Assembly (NCBI RefSeq): GCF_028279465.1
Contig: NZ_JANQNS010000009.1
Span: forward strand, 42,986 to 106,985
DNA length: 64,000 nt
Origin: Parasphingopyxis sp.
Lineage (GTDB): Bacteria > Pseudomonadota > Alphaproteobacteria > Sphingomonadales > Sphingomonadaceae
Reading direction: 5' to 3'
Below, in pieces: positions 53,204-62,742 of the stretch. The translations under genes and the position numbers were made by a program. How positions within the stretch are numbered: position 1 is the stretch's first letter; every line of letters begins with the position of its first letter. The notes below the pieces were generated by a model. The model worked only from the letters and a program-made list of their open reading frames with translations. It searched no databases and was not told where the DNA came from.

Positions 53204-54694
53204 TCAAGCGGCGCGTGTGCTGAGCTTTCTCTGGCGCCGCCGCTCGACCGATGAGCCGATTCCCATCGCTTCGCGATATTTGGCGACCGTACGCCGGGCG
53301 ATGTCGAAACCCTGCTCCTTGAGCAGCGCGACGAGCTTGTCGTCCGAGAGGATTTTCTCCTCATTTTCGATCAGAGTCCGGATATGACTCTTCACAGCCT
53401 CGGACGATGCCGCTTCGCCGTCTTCACCGGTGCTGATGCCGCTGGTGAAAAAATATTTGAGCTCGAATATCCCGCGATCGCAGGACAGATATTTGTTCGA
53501 CGTCGCCCGGCTGACCGTCGATTCATGCATATCGATCGCGTCGGCAATCTCCCGTAGCGTCAGCGGCTTGAGATGGGTCACGCCCTTGCGGAAGAAATCC
53601 GCCTGACGCTTCACGAGCTCGCTGGCGACCTTGACGATGGTCCGCGCGCGCTGATCGAGGGCCTTGGTCAGCCAATTGGCATTGACCAGGCATTCGTTGA
53701 GCCAGGCCCGGCTTTCCGCATCGTCGCCGGCTTCGGACATTTCGTGATAATAGCTGCGATTGACGATCAGTTTGGGCAGCGTCGCATTGTTGAGTTCGAC
53801 CGCCCAGCCCTTTTTCCGCTCTGCCACGAAAATGTCAGGGACGACAGCCTGGACGGGATCGCCGCCGAACCGGCTGCCGGGCTTCGGATCATAGTCGCGC
53901 AGCTCGGCAATCATGTCCGCCATATCTTCATCGTCGACCCGGCACATGCGCTTGAGCCGCCCCAGTTCGCCGCGGGCGACGAGGTCGAGATTGTCGATCA
54001 GTTTCGCCATGCACGGATCGTAGCGATCCGCTTCGCGCGCCTGGATCGCAAGGCATTCGGATAGGTCGCGCGCGCCGACACCGGTCGGTTCGAACGTCTG
54101 GATCACCGCCAGCACGTCTTCGAGCGCCGCCATCGGCACGCCGAGCTGATGCGACAGGCGGAGCAGATCGGCGCGCAGATACCCGCTTTCGTCGATCCGC
54201 TCGATCAGCTGGCTCGCGATCAGCTGGTCCTGGCCTGACAGCGTCCCGCCGGCCTGGGCCAGCAAATGATCGTGCAGTGACAATTCTTCGGCGGCCAGCA
54301 GATCGAGATCGGGTCCGTCCGCGCCGCCGGCCGCGCCATCGATCCCGCTCATACCGAGCGCGCCGTCCATGCCAGCATCCGAATCCCTGTCGTCCGACAG
54401 CGCGCTATCCTCGATATCGAGCCGGGCTTCGTCGTCTGCGCCGCCATTCTGGAGCAGGCTGTCGGCCGTGGCGGGATCGGGCGTATCTTCGAAACCGTCG
54501 CCTTCGCTTTGCGCCGCGGCCTCGGTCCTGTCCCCGTCATCGGTGTCGAGTAGCGGGTTCTTCTCCAGCTCCTCGGCGATGAACCCCTCGATCTCGAGAT
54601 TGGAGAGCGCCAGCAGTTTGATCGCCTGCTGGAGCTGCGGCGTCATTACCAGAGACTGGCTTTGTTTGAGGTCGAGGCGAGGACCTATGGCCAT
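53204..54694 (-). CDS. rpoN: RNA polymerase sigma-54 factor
   Basis: A 496-residue sigma factor with region I (LVMTPQLQQAIKLLALSNLE), an acidic region II, the core-binding region and the C-terminal DNA-binding part with helix-turn-helix (LREIADAIDMHESTVSRA) and the RpoN box (ARRTVAKYREAMGI). It reads -24/-12 promoters with activator ATPases. The order lptC-lptA-lptB-rpoN on one strand is typical of proteobacteria. rpoN starts nine bases after lptB ends. Confidence 0.97.
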   Translation of the reverse strand: MAIGPRLDLKQSQSLVMTPQLQQAIKLLALSNLEIEGFIAEELEKNPLLDTDDGDRTEAAAQSEGDGFEDTPDPATADSLLQNGGADDEARLDIEDSALSDDRDSDAGMDGALGMSGIDGAAGGADGPDLDLLAAEELSLHDHLLAQAGGTLSGQDQLIASQLIERIDESGYLRADLLRLSHQLGVPMAALEDVLAVIQTFEPTGVGARDLSECLAIQAREADRYDPCMAKLIDNLDLVARGELGRLKRMCRVDDEDMADMIAELRDYDPKPGSRFGGDPVQAVVPDIFVAERKKGWAVELNNATLPKLIVNRSYYHEMSEAGDDAESRAWLNECLVNANWLTKALDQRARTIVKVASELVKRQADFFRKGVTHLKPLTLREIADAIDMHESTVSRATSNKYLSCDRGIFELKYFFTSGISTGEDGEAASSEAVKSHIRTLIENEEKILSDDKLVALLKEQGFDIARRTVAKYREAMGIGSSVERRRQRKLSTRAA

Positions 54695-54703
54695 AACGCG
54701 GCC

Positions 54704-55504
54704 TTAGCGCTGAAACCCTTCGCCGAGGTAAAGCCGTCTCACCTCGTCATTGGCCACCAGATCGTCCGGCGATCCGGAGAAAAGCACCTTGCCGTCATAG
54801 ATGATGCAGGCCTGATCGACGATGCCGAGCGTTTCGCGGACATTATGATCGGTGATCAGAACCCCGATATTGCGGTTCTTCAGATCGGCGACGAGTTCGC
54901 GAATATCGGAGATCGAGATCGGATCGATTCCGGCAAAAGGCTCGTCGAGCAGCATTATCGACGGATTGGCGGCCAGCGCCCGGGCAATCTCGCAGCGTCG
55001 CCGCTCGCCGCCGGACAGAGCCATCGCAGCGGAATCGCGCAAATGGCCGATCGAAAACTCGTCGAGCAACTGTTCGAGCCGTTCGGTGCGCGCTGCGGGG
55101 TCGGGCTCGCTCATCTCGAGCACGGCCGAGATATTCTTCTCGACGCTCAGCCCGCGAAAGATCGAGGTTTCCTGTGGCAGATAGCCGAGGCCGAGGATCG
55201 CGCGGCGATACATGGGCAGTCCGGTGATATCCGCGCCGTCGAGCATGATGCGGCCGGAATCGGGGCGGACAAGCCCCATGATTGAGTAAAAACAGGTCGT
55301 CTTACCCGCGCCATTGGGGCCGAGCAGGCCGAGCACATGGCCGCGGCCTATGTGCAGAGAGACATCGGACAGAACCTGCTTCTTGTCATAGGATTTGGCG
55401 ATCGAAATGACGGACAGGCCCTCGGTCTCGGAATCGAGTCCTTCGGGCGCTGCGGGCGGTTCGATGATCTCCGCTTTGTTCATCGTTTCGCTATCTGGCA
55501 TCAT
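54704..55504 (-). CDS. lptB: LPS export ABC transporter ATPase LptB
   Basis: A 266-residue ABC ATPase with Walker A GPNGAGKTTC, signature LSGGERRRCE, Walker B IMLLDEPFAGID and the H-loop LITDHNVRE. It drives LPS from the inner membrane onto the LptC-LptA bridge with LptFG. A 25-residue Pro/Glu leader precedes the core. It lies 72 bases downstream of lptA and 9 upstream of rpoN. Confidence 0.96.
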   Translation of the reverse strand: MMPDSETMNKAEIIEPPAAPEGLDSETEGLSVISIAKSYDKKQVLSDVSLHIGRGHVLGLLGPNGAGKTTCFYSIMGLVRPDSGRIMLDGADITGLPMYRRAILGLGYLPQETSIFRGLSVEKNISAVLEMSEPDPAARTERLEQLLDEFSIGHLRDSAAMALSGGERRRCEIARALAANPSIMLLDEPFAGIDPISISDIRELVADLKNRNIGVLITDHNVRETLGIVDQACIIYDGKVLFSGSPDDLVANDEVRRLYLGEGFQR

Positions 55505-55576
55505 CCATGCATGTTGGAAAGCGCAACCCGCGATTCAATGGGTTTTCGGCAGATTTCGGGTTAGATAGTGCTCACG

Positions 55577-56125
55577 TCAGTTGCCGCGCTGCGGCACGGT
55601 GAAACGGCCGGTGACGCGGCCCGAGGGCGTGCCCTGGGTGACAAGGCCGTCTCCACCCTGCGAGCGTCCATCGATGACGGCGCGGCCGCTATCGAGATCG
55701 ATCACCAGCCGGCCACCGCGAATGATATTCCCGCCCTGGTTGAGCTCCACGCCCCCGACCAGCGTGATCAGCCGGCGATTGAGATCGTACACCGCGAACT
55801 GGCCGCGCGCCGTTTCGCTGGGGCTGCGGACGAATACGCCGCCGCTCGCGTCCAGCCTTTGGACTTCGACGCCGCCCGTGACGCTTCCGGTATAGGCGAC
55901 GGTGATCCGCGCGGCGTCGAGCGAGAGATTGCCCTGGCGGACCTGCACATTGCCCGAGAATATCGCGCGGTCCGCCCGGTCCTGCACCTCGATCCGGTCC
56001 GCGGCGACATCGACGGGTGCATTCGTGTTCATGCCGCCCAGCGCCGACTGGCTCGACGCGGGGACCGCGGCGAGCATCGCCAATGCGAATCCGGTGGCAA
56101 AGGGCGCAAGAAGATTTCTGGCCAT
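55577..56125 (-). CDS. lptA: LPS transport periplasmic protein LptA
   Basis: A 182-residue periplasmic protein with a signal peptide (FATGFALAMLAAVPASSQ), then an OstA-type beta-jellyroll (DVAADRIEVQDRADRAIFSGNV in two parts, followed by QGNLSLDAARITVAY, FAVYDLNRRLITLVGGVELNQGG). It polymerises into the bridge that carries LPS to LptD. It starts five bases after lptC ends. Confidence 0.94.
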   Translation of the reverse strand: MARNLLAPFATGFALAMLAAVPASSQSALGGMNTNAPVDVAADRIEVQDRADRAIFSGNVQVRQGNLSLDAARITVAYTGSVTGGVEVQRLDASGGVFVRSPSETARGQFAVYDLNRRLITLVGGVELNQGGNIIRGGRLVIDLDSGRAVIDGRSQGGDGLVTQGTPSGRVTGRFTVPQRGN

Positions 56126-56130
56126 GGCCG

Positions 56131-56769
56131 CTATCTGCCTGTCCCCTGCTCGATCCGCAAGCGGGCGCGGCCGTCGAGAAACACCGTTCGCGTCGGCAGG
56201 TCTACGCGCATCCGTTCGGCGCTGAACGCGCCGAGCGGGATTTCTCCGTCGACCTCGCCGGCGCTGCGCATCTCGCGTTCGTCGAGCTGGACGAGAACGT
56301 TGCTCGTGCGCAGCCGATAGCCGTCTGCCGCGCGGAATTCGAGCGGCCCGTCGATCGTCACTATCTCGTCTTCCAGATCGTACAATCCGCGATTGGCGAC
56401 GATGAAGGCGAGGCCGTCATCAAGTTCGAGCTGCGCGGACAAATCGTCGAGCTCCACGATGGGTGTCGCCGAACTGCGTTGCAGCGCCGAGGCGGCATTG
56501 AGCTCGAAAGGCCGGCCGACACCGTCGATGCCGCTATAGCGCGCGGCCTCCACGCGCAGCCTTTCGGTCGCGACTTCGACATTGTCGCGCGACAGGAGGA
56601 AGCTCAGCTCGTTGCTTTTCTGCAATGGCGCCATTGCGAGAAAGGCCGCGAGAATGCCGACCGCGGCCGGCAGGATAAACTGCAGATATTTGACGATACG
56701 ATCATGCCGCCCGCCCGGCGCCGCCCAGTCCTGGCGCCGGTTCAGTCGCTCTTCGGCTGCCTCAGACAT
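56131..56769 (-). CDS. lptC: LPS export protein LptC
   Basis: A 212-residue protein with one N-terminal transmembrane helix (LQFILPAAVGILAAFLAM), followed by an LptC beta-jellyroll (VATERLRVEAARYSGID, LELDDGLAFIVANRGLYDLE, MRVDLPTRTVFLDG). It docks to LptFGB and hands LPS to LptA. Its start overlaps the stop of the RNase D gene by eight bases. The sequence is divergent from gammaproteobacterial LptC but placement and fold marks agree. Confidence 0.9.
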   Translation of the reverse strand: MSEAAEERLNRRQDWAAPGGRHDRIVKYLQFILPAAVGILAAFLAMAPLQKSNELSFLLSRDNVEVATERLRVEAARYSGIDGVGRPFELNAASALQRSSATPIVELDDLSAQLELDDGLAFIVANRGLYDLEDEIVTIDGPLEFRAADGYRLRTSNVLVQLDEREMRSAGEVDGEIPLGAFSAERMRVDLPTRTVFLDGRARLRIEQGTGR

Positions 56770-57379
56770 GGGCGAAAATGTCGATCTCGGGCCAGCCGGC
56801 CAGATCGAGGCGCGCGCGATGCGGCAGGAAGTCGAAACAGGCCTGGGCGAGATGCATTCGGCCCTCGCGTTCGAGCCGGGTATCGAGTTCGTCCTTCAGC
56901 CGGTGCAGGAAGCGGACGTCGGAGGCCGCATAATCCTTTTGCGCGTCGCTAAGCTCCGGCGCCCCCCAGTCGGACGATTGCTGCTGTTTGGAAATCTCCG
57001 CGCCGAGCAATTCGCGGCACAATTCCTTGAGCCCATGCCGGTCGGTATAGGTGCGGACGAGCCGCGAGGCGATCTTGGTGCAATAAACGGGCGCGGCCAC
57101 CACATCGAGATAATGTTCGATAGCGGCAAGATCGAACCGGGCGAAATGATAGAGTTTGAGCCGCTCGGGATCGCCGAGCAGCGCCTTGAGATTTGGCGCT
57201 GCATAGTCGCTATCCGGCGCGAAGCGGACCAGATGCTCATCCTCGCTGCCATCCGATAGCTGGACCACGCAGAGGCGGTCGCGCGGCGTCTGCAGGCCCA
57301 TCGTCTCTGTGTCGACGGCGATCGCGCCAGCGCCGAGTGCATCGGCGGGCAGGTCTTCTTCGTGGAAATAGACTGTCAT
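56762..57379 (-). CDS. Ribonuclease D-like 3'-5' exonuclease (short form)
   Basis: A 205-residue DEDDy exonuclease with the four motifs: IAVDTETMGL (DxE), HFARFDLAAIEHYL (ExoII), and DYAASDVRFLHRLKDEL (ExoIII with Tyr). It lacks the HRDC domains of full RNase D, which is usual for alphaproteobacterial homologues. It trims stable RNA 3' ends. The ATG at 57379 (MTVYFHEED) is chosen; an upstream ATG at 57391 would add four residues. It opens the row ending in rpoN. Confidence 0.9.
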   Translation of the reverse strand: MTVYFHEEDLPADALGAGAIAVDTETMGLQTPRDRLCVVQLSDGSEDEHLVRFAPDSDYAAPNLKALLGDPERLKLYHFARFDLAAIEHYLDVVAAPVYCTKIASRLVRTYTDRHGLKELCRELLGAEISKQQQSSDWGAPELSDAQKDYAASDVRFLHRLKDELDTRLEREGRMHLAQACFDFLPHRARLDLAGWPEIDIFAHV

Positions 57380-57485
57380 GTCTGCGCACATAGGCGCAAA
57401 GCCGCAGGTGCTCAATGGCCCGGCCCGCATTGCCTTGGCGACGGCGACGGGGCACATATGGTCCGTAATCCGGGCAGAATAGGTA

Positions 57486-58001
57486 ATGGGCATGAATGAC
57501 GATCGCGAGCGGGGCAGCAAATTGGAAGTCGAGGCGCCCAATACGTCCCGGCCGCCACGCGATGAGCGTGAGACGGTCCGGCCGCGTACCGACGAGGCGG
57601 AGCCTCACGATATACCGCCCCGCTCCGAGCCGAGACAGAAAGCGGCACCGGCCAACACCGACACCGGCACGAACCGTCCGGTCATCCTGTCGATCTTGTA
57701 TATGACCAGCCTGCTGGTCGGCCTTACCGGCCTCGTCGCCTTCATTTTGGCACTGGTCTGGAAGTCGGAACCGGGCGAAGCATGGGAAGCTTCGCATTAT
57801 GATTATCATATCATGACATTCGTGCTCTGGATCGGGACGAGCATCGTGGCGATGGTCTTGATCTTTACGATTATCGGTGCCTTGCTCGGCATTCCGCTAT
57901 TGCTGTTGGCACTCGTTTGGGTCCTCATCCGATCGATCATGTCGCTGACCCGGGCTCTCAACCGGGAGCCGATGCCCAATCCCGGCACGTTGCTCGCGTA
58001 A
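57486..58001 (+). CDS. Small inner-membrane protein with two or three helices
   Basis: A 171-residue protein. Residues 1-68 are hydrophilic with many Arg, Glu and Pro. Then come three hydrophobic stretches: LSILYMTSLLVGLTGLVAF, IMTFVLWIGTSIVAMVLIF, and GALLGIPLLLLALVWVLI. The pattern resembles the DUF4870-like transmembrane family, whose function is unknown. Start codons at 57486 and 57492 are both possible. It is the divergent neighbour of the RNase D gene. Confidence 0.72.
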   Translation: MGMNDDRERGSKLEVEAPNTSRPPRDERETVRPRTDEAEPHDIPPRSEPRQKAAPANTDTGTNRPVILSILYMTSLLVGLTGLVAFILALVWKSEPGEAWEASHYDYHIMTFVLWIGTSIVAMVLIFTIIGALLGIPLLLLALVWVLIRSIMSLTRALNREPMPNPGTLLA

Positions 58002-58137
58002 ATCGCTCGCGAAACAGGCTGATTTCGGCTATACCGAATCGCGGCACGGCTGAATCGTGCCATGAAGTTGGCGCGCATTGCCCGGCGCGAGCGCCTTCGG
58101 TTGAGAGCTTTGGGCAAACAGGAAGATTACTAGACAG

Positions 58138-58818
58138 ATGAGTTTCGACAGGGACCGGCGGGGACGCCGGCGGGATAAGCGCGACAGTTTCGGCGACGAA
58201 AACTACCAAGGCTATAATGAGCCGTCAGGCGGATTTGGCGGTTTTCGCGAATCCGGTGGATATGAGGATCGCGGCGGAGGCGGCGGTGGATATCGCGGCG
58301 GAGGCGGCGGCGGAGACCGCATGCCGGCGCAGGTCGTTGGCGAAGGCAAGGGTGTCGTCAAATTTTTCAACGCCCAGAAAGGCTTCGGTTTCATAGTCCG
58401 CGACGATGGCGGTGACGATGTGTTCGTGCATATCAGCGCCGTCGAGCGGGCCGGCTTAACCGGCCTCGCCGAGGGTCAGCCGCTGAGTTTCAACCTCGTC
58501 GATCGCAATGGCAAAGTGTCCGCGAGCGATCTGGTCATCGACGGCGAACCGCTGCCGGTTCCCGATCGCCAGGATCGCGGGCCGCAGCGCCAGCTGACCG
58601 GAGAGAAGGCCAGCGGCACGGTGAAATTCTTCAATGCGATGAAGGGCTTCGGCTTCATTCAGCGCGATGACGGCCAGCCCGATGCGTTTGTCCATATCAG
58701 CGCCGTGGAACGCGCCGGCATGCCGACGCTCAACGAAGGCGACCGGCTGGACTTCGAACTCGAGGTGGATCGGCGCGGCAAGCATGCGGCGGTCAATCTG
58801 GTACCGAAGCATGATTAG
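58138..58818 (+). CDS. Protein with two cold-shock domains
   Basis: A 226-residue protein. After a Gly/Arg-rich leader (residues 30-60) it has two OB-fold cold-shock domains: GVVKFFNAQKGFGFIVRDDG (about 72-135) and GTVKFFNAMKGFGFIQRDDG (about 160-224). Both keep RNP1 (KGFGFI) and RNP2-type (VFVHIS, AFVHIS) motifs. Alphaproteobacterial double-CSD proteins bind RNA as chaperones or regulate translation, and some respond to cold or stationary phase. The second copy is more conserved. A very strong terminator follows. Confidence 0.93.
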   Translation: MSFDRDRRGRRRDKRDSFGDENYQGYNEPSGGFGGFRESGGYEDRGGGGGGYRGGGGGGDRMPAQVVGEGKGVVKFFNAQKGFGFIVRDDGGDDVFVHISAVERAGLTGLAEGQPLSFNLVDRNGKVSASDLVIDGEPLPVPDRQDRGPQRQLTGEKASGTVKFFNAMKGFGFIQRDDGQPDAFVHISAVERAGMPTLNEGDRLDFELEVDRRGKHAAVNLVPKHD

Positions 58819-58862
58819 CCGTTAGTCCGAAGCGCGGTTTCGGCCGCGCGGATTGCGGATAG

Positions 58863-58901
58863 AAAAAGGGCCCCGGCAGAATGTCTGCCGGGGCCCTTTT
58901 T
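58863..58901. terminator. Strong bidirectional terminator with an 18-bp perfect stem
   Basis: AAAAAGGGCCCCGGCAGA and its exact complement flank a three-base loop (ATG). A-run and T-run on the two sides let it end both the rightward cold-shock gene and the leftward autotransporter gene. Confidence 0.92.
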
Positions 58902-58920
58902 GTTGGGACCTGGTGCTTCT

Positions 58921-61900
58921 CTAGAAGCGGAAGGTCGCCGTTGCGCGGTAGCTCTGGTTGCGCACATCGCTGCGCCAGACCGTCGTGTCCGCGGCAAGAT
59001 CGATATCGATCGAGCCCGTCTCGATGACGAGGCCGGCGCTGACTTCGACCCAATCCCGATCCTGGCCGGCGGACAGCGCGAACGGCGCGATCCCCGTGTT
59101 CGGCCCGCCAACCAGATTAGCCGTGAACAGTGCCGGGTTCTCCGAGAAATCGTGGACATAGGCCATATTCAGCCGCGGCCGGATATTGGCCGAGCCGAAG
59201 CCGAGATCGAACCCGAACCGGCCCTGGAAGCTGTCGACCGATTCCGTGCGCCGCTGGATCGCGAGAGCCAGCGGACCGCCGGTTTCATTGGCGTTGTCGA
59301 AATCGAGTATCGCGTAACGCAGCGCCACATTCGGGGTCAGCGTGAAGTTCCCGCTGTGGATGTTGTAACCGACCATGCCTTCGGTCGAGAAGCTGAACAC
59401 ATCCTCGTCCAGCGCGAGATTGTTCGTCACGGGGCCCACGGTCGCCGTACGCCGCGAGGACGAATCGAGCTGGCCGATGCTGGTCTGACCGCTCAGCACG
59501 AAATTGCTGGCCGTCGTCCACGAGCCGTAGATCGTGCCCTGAAGCAGTTCGCCATTGGCCGTCTGGCCCGCCGATGCATCACCATCGAGATCGGTATAAG
59601 CGATCGAGATGCCGATTACCGCATTGGCGTGCGGCATATATTCAAGGCCGCCGGCGAGGAAATAGCCGTCGAACTGATCCCGGCCCGTTGCTAGTGCCGC
59701 GGGCATCGGAGACAGACTGCCGTCGATGAAGCCGCCGGCGAGGAAGATCGCCATGCTGTCATCGATGCTCGTGTTGTCGACTACTTGCCCGCCACCATTC
59801 GCATCCTGTGCAACCTGCTGCTGCCACGGCGCCGCGCTGGCACCATTGTCTGCCAGAGCCGCAACCTGCACCGGATTGCCGACCATCGAGATCGTACCGC
59901 CACCGCCATAGCCAGAGCCGCGCAGGGCCGACATGCGATCCCGGTAGAAACGCGACATGTGATCGATCGCGGCGATGCCGAGGCCGGTCCGCGTATTCTC
60001 GTTAAGCGGAGCGAGACCTTCGAACGTCGCCTGGATGGTCGCAACGTCCGCCAGATCGAGGAAATCGTAGATCGCGCTTAGATCGGCGCGGCCGCGATTG
60101 CCGTCGAAGATATTGGCATAGGACGTCTGCACCAACGAGGAGCCGTCGACTATGTCAGCGAAATCGCTGGCGAAGATACGGATCCGCACATCGTTCGCAT
60201 TGTAAGCGACATCGGCGCGCAGAATGGCGCTGATGGTGCCAACCGTATCGAACGTGCCGGTAACACCGCCGCCCGCCGTGATCAGCGTGTAAATATCGCC
60301 TTCACGCGGCGTGGTGCCGGCGACCGGTGCGAATGCGATCGTGCCACCGAGATTCGCTGCGCGGGTAACCGCGAGCAGATCAGAGGTCGGCGCATCGCCG
60401 ATATCGAACATCGTCGTGGCGCCGGACGAGAGGATCAGGTTGCCGTCCACCGTCAGCGTGCCGACTGTGCCCATGCCGCCCGGTGCGATACCGCCCATGA
60501 CGCTCGTCAGGAACGGCGTCTGGACCGTGCCCGTACCCGTCAGCAGGCCAGCGACCTGCAGGAAGTCACCGAGCGTGTTCAACGAGCCGTCGACATTGAT
60601 CATGCCGCCCGTCTGCGTGATGTCGATCACCGTCGAAAGGTCGCCAGTCGACGCGACATTGAGACCCGCATCGCCGGTGACCGTAAGACGGTCGATCGTA
60701 ACCGCGCTGCTCAGCGTCGTCGTGCCGGCTGCGCTTAACGTGACGTCGAAATAGCGGCCATTAACACCGGCAACTGCGTCGGCGTCGATGTTATCGGGTA
60801 CGAAACCGGTGGCGCCGGGCAGGCCGTTGTCCAGCGTCGGTGCTGGGTTCGGCGTGTCGGCGAACTCCGGTCCGCCGCCATTGATGCCCTGCGGCTGTTC
60901 TTCGGCGAACTCCGCGCCGTCTTCGTCATGCGGCTGGTTCTCGACCAGCTCGACGCCATTGTGCGGCGCTTCGATGGCGAATTCGACACCGTTCTGAGAC
61001 TGATTCTCGGCGCCCATGATCATACCGGCGCGGACACCCGGAGCCGATGCCGGTGCTTCCGCGCCAGCTGCGGGAGCGGCGTTCGCGGCGACTGTTTCGC
61101 CTTCATCGCCGGAGTCCGCAGCAACCGCAGGGTTTACCAGATCGTCGAGATTGGCCGTGCCGATACCGGAAACGATATTGCCGCCCGTTTCGCGCGCCGG
61201 CGGCGTGGCGTCGCCGGTTTCCAGATCCTGACAGCCATCGCCCGGATTGGCGCCTTCGGGGTCGAAGCAGACCTCGCCGAAATCGGGCGAGCCGCCCTCC
61301 GGCCCGAGGCCCGGCGACGTCGGCAGGCCGTTCACGACATTGCCGTCATCGTCGATAATCCGATAGATCGGATCGAGTTCCGTTACCCAGTGACTGCCGT
61401 CTTCCCAATTGCCGTCGCCCTCGACAGCGCTGACATAGCGATAGGGGTTAGTGGCGATGATATAGTCCCAATAGAGATAGAGTGGCTGGTAGAAGCTTTC
61501 CGTGCCGTAGCTCGAAAACGACTGCGGACCGAAGAAGCGGCTGCCGCCCGAAAGGACGCCGATCTGCAGATCTTCGTCGGACAGATCGTTGTTCGCCGCG
61601 TCAAGGACCAGTGGGCCGCCAGAATCGCCGCCAGCCGTCGTTGCTTCACGTTCGAGCGGCTCATCCTTGTATAGGTTGAAGTCGAACGGGTTGGTCTTGT
61701 TCGGATCGTCGAAGTCGAGACGATAGAGGCTCGACGGCAGGTCGCCGAACGGATCGCCGAACAGGAACTGGTTGCGCTCGTCGAAAGAGGTCAGCGCGCC
61801 AAGCATATTCTCGGCCGCGCGCCGGCGCCAGTCGATGCCCTGGATGTCACCCTGTGTGCCGTTGCCCGAACGGCCATAGCCGGTAATGTTGACATGGTAG

Positions 61901-62481
61901 CCGGTGCCGGTGACAGGATCGATACTGTCCGGGGCTGGCAGCGGCGAGAAGAGCAGCGCCCAAGTCGGTATTATCGGCTGCAGAGTCTGCGTTGTTGGGT
62001 CGAGCCGTGTGCCGACTGGCGATGAGAGGCTCGCGATGGCGATATCGCCTTCGAGGAAGCCTTGTGCGGCGGGATCGTCGAGCGAACGCGGATCGTAGAA
62101 AACCTGTGCGATGTCGTATACGCCGAGATCATTGCTTGAGCGGAAGCCGTTGTTGATCCAGTCGAGGAAGCCCGGCAATGCATCGTCGTCGAACGAGAAG
62201 GCCGAGCGAATGACCGTACCATAATCGCTTTCGGGGCGGTCGTTCACGCAGTGCGCGGCGAACAGAACGGTGCGTGGATTCAGCAGTGTACCCGAGCAGA
62301 CAAAGCCATCATTGCGGAAGAACATGCCGACGCCGTTAAAGCCGGTATCGTCGATAATGTCCGCCGGCGTGAAATTATCGTTCGGAACGATGGCCTGGGC
62401 CGGCGTCGCCAGCGCAAGCGCCATCGCGCCGCAGGCTGTCGTCGTTGCGAGTGAGAGAAAACGAGAAGATTTTACCGACAT
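58921..62481 (-). CDS. Trypsin-like serine protease autotransporter
   Basis: A 1186-residue secreted protein. It has a signal peptide (residues 1-30, ending ATPAQA), a trypsin-like domain with the triad His77 (LFAAHC), Asp146 (EGDIAIASL) and Ser287 (GGDSGGPLV), a low-complexity linker near 440-545 with repeated xGVEFA and NQPH units, a beta-helix-like passenger with GGIAPGGMGTVGTLTVDGNL, and a C-terminal barrel of about 280 residues ending in F. It should be exported through its own barrel and act on extracellular or surface proteins. It stands alone; the terminator at 58863 follows. Confidence 0.93.
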   Translation of the reverse strand: MSVKSSRFLSLATTTACGAMALALATPAQAIVPNDNFTPADIIDDTGFNGVGMFFRNDGFVCSGTLLNPRTVLFAAHCVNDRPESDYGTVIRSAFSFDDDALPGFLDWINNGFRSSNDLGVYDIAQVFYDPRSLDDPAAQGFLEGDIAIASLSSPVGTRLDPTTQTLQPIIPTWALLFSPLPAPDSIDPVTGTGYHVNITGYGRSGNGTQGDIQGIDWRRRAAENMLGALTSFDERNQFLFGDPFGDLPSSLYRLDFDDPNKTNPFDFNLYKDEPLEREATTAGGDSGGPLVLDAANNDLSDEDLQIGVLSGGSRFFGPQSFSSYGTESFYQPLYLYWDYIIATNPYRYVSAVEGDGNWEDGSHWVTELDPIYRIIDDDGNVVNGLPTSPGLGPEGGSPDFGEVCFDPEGANPGDGCQDLETGDATPPARETGGNIVSGIGTANLDDLVNPAVAADSGDEGETVAANAAPAAGAEAPASAPGVRAGMIMGAENQSQNGVEFAIEAPHNGVELVENQPHDEDGAEFAEEQPQGINGGGPEFADTPNPAPTLDNGLPGATGFVPDNIDADAVAGVNGRYFDVTLSAAGTTTLSSAVTIDRLTVTGDAGLNVASTGDLSTVIDITQTGGMINVDGSLNTLGDFLQVAGLLTGTGTVQTPFLTSVMGGIAPGGMGTVGTLTVDGNLILSSGATTMFDIGDAPTSDLLAVTRAANLGGTIAFAPVAGTTPREGDIYTLITAGGGVTGTFDTVGTISAILRADVAYNANDVRIRIFASDFADIVDGSSLVQTSYANIFDGNRGRADLSAIYDFLDLADVATIQATFEGLAPLNENTRTGLGIAAIDHMSRFYRDRMSALRGSGYGGGGTISMVGNPVQVAALADNGASAAPWQQQVAQDANGGGQVVDNTSIDDSMAIFLAGGFIDGSLSPMPAALATGRDQFDGYFLAGGLEYMPHANAVIGISIAYTDLDGDASAGQTANGELLQGTIYGSWTTASNFVLSGQTSIGQLDSSSRRTATVGPVTNNLALDEDVFSFSTEGMVGYNIHSGNFTLTPNVALRYAILDFDNANETGGPLALAIQRRTESVDSFQGRFGFDLGFGSANIRPRLNMAYVHDFSENPALFTANLVGGPNTGIAPFALSAGQDRDWVEVSAGLVIETGSIDIDLAADTTVWRSDVRNQSYRATATFRF

Positions 62482-62683
62482 TGTCGATGCCCCTTGTTGG
62501 AAGTCACGGAATAGTAAACTCTGCCCGCGTTTCTGGCGGTAATGCGGGGATTCAGCAAGGTTTTTCCATATCGCTGCGGAAACGACTGGAATCAGGCGGT
62601 TTCGGCAGGTGGCTGTCTATCGAGCGGCCAAAATGTGATGCAAAAATGCATCAGTTGTGCGCCTCTCAAGCGTCTGCAAACAA

Positions 62684-62719
62684 AAGAAAAGCCCGGCGGC
62701 CGATGGACGGTCCCGGGCT
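62684..62719 (-). terminator. Leftward terminator after the PPC-domain gene
   Basis: AGCCCGG/CCCGGGCT with an inner CCG/CGG stem is followed on the minus strand by TTTTCTTTTG. It separates the PPC-domain gene from the autotransporter gene. Confidence 0.75.
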
Positions 62720-62742
62720 CCTCTGGTCAGAGAAAATTAACC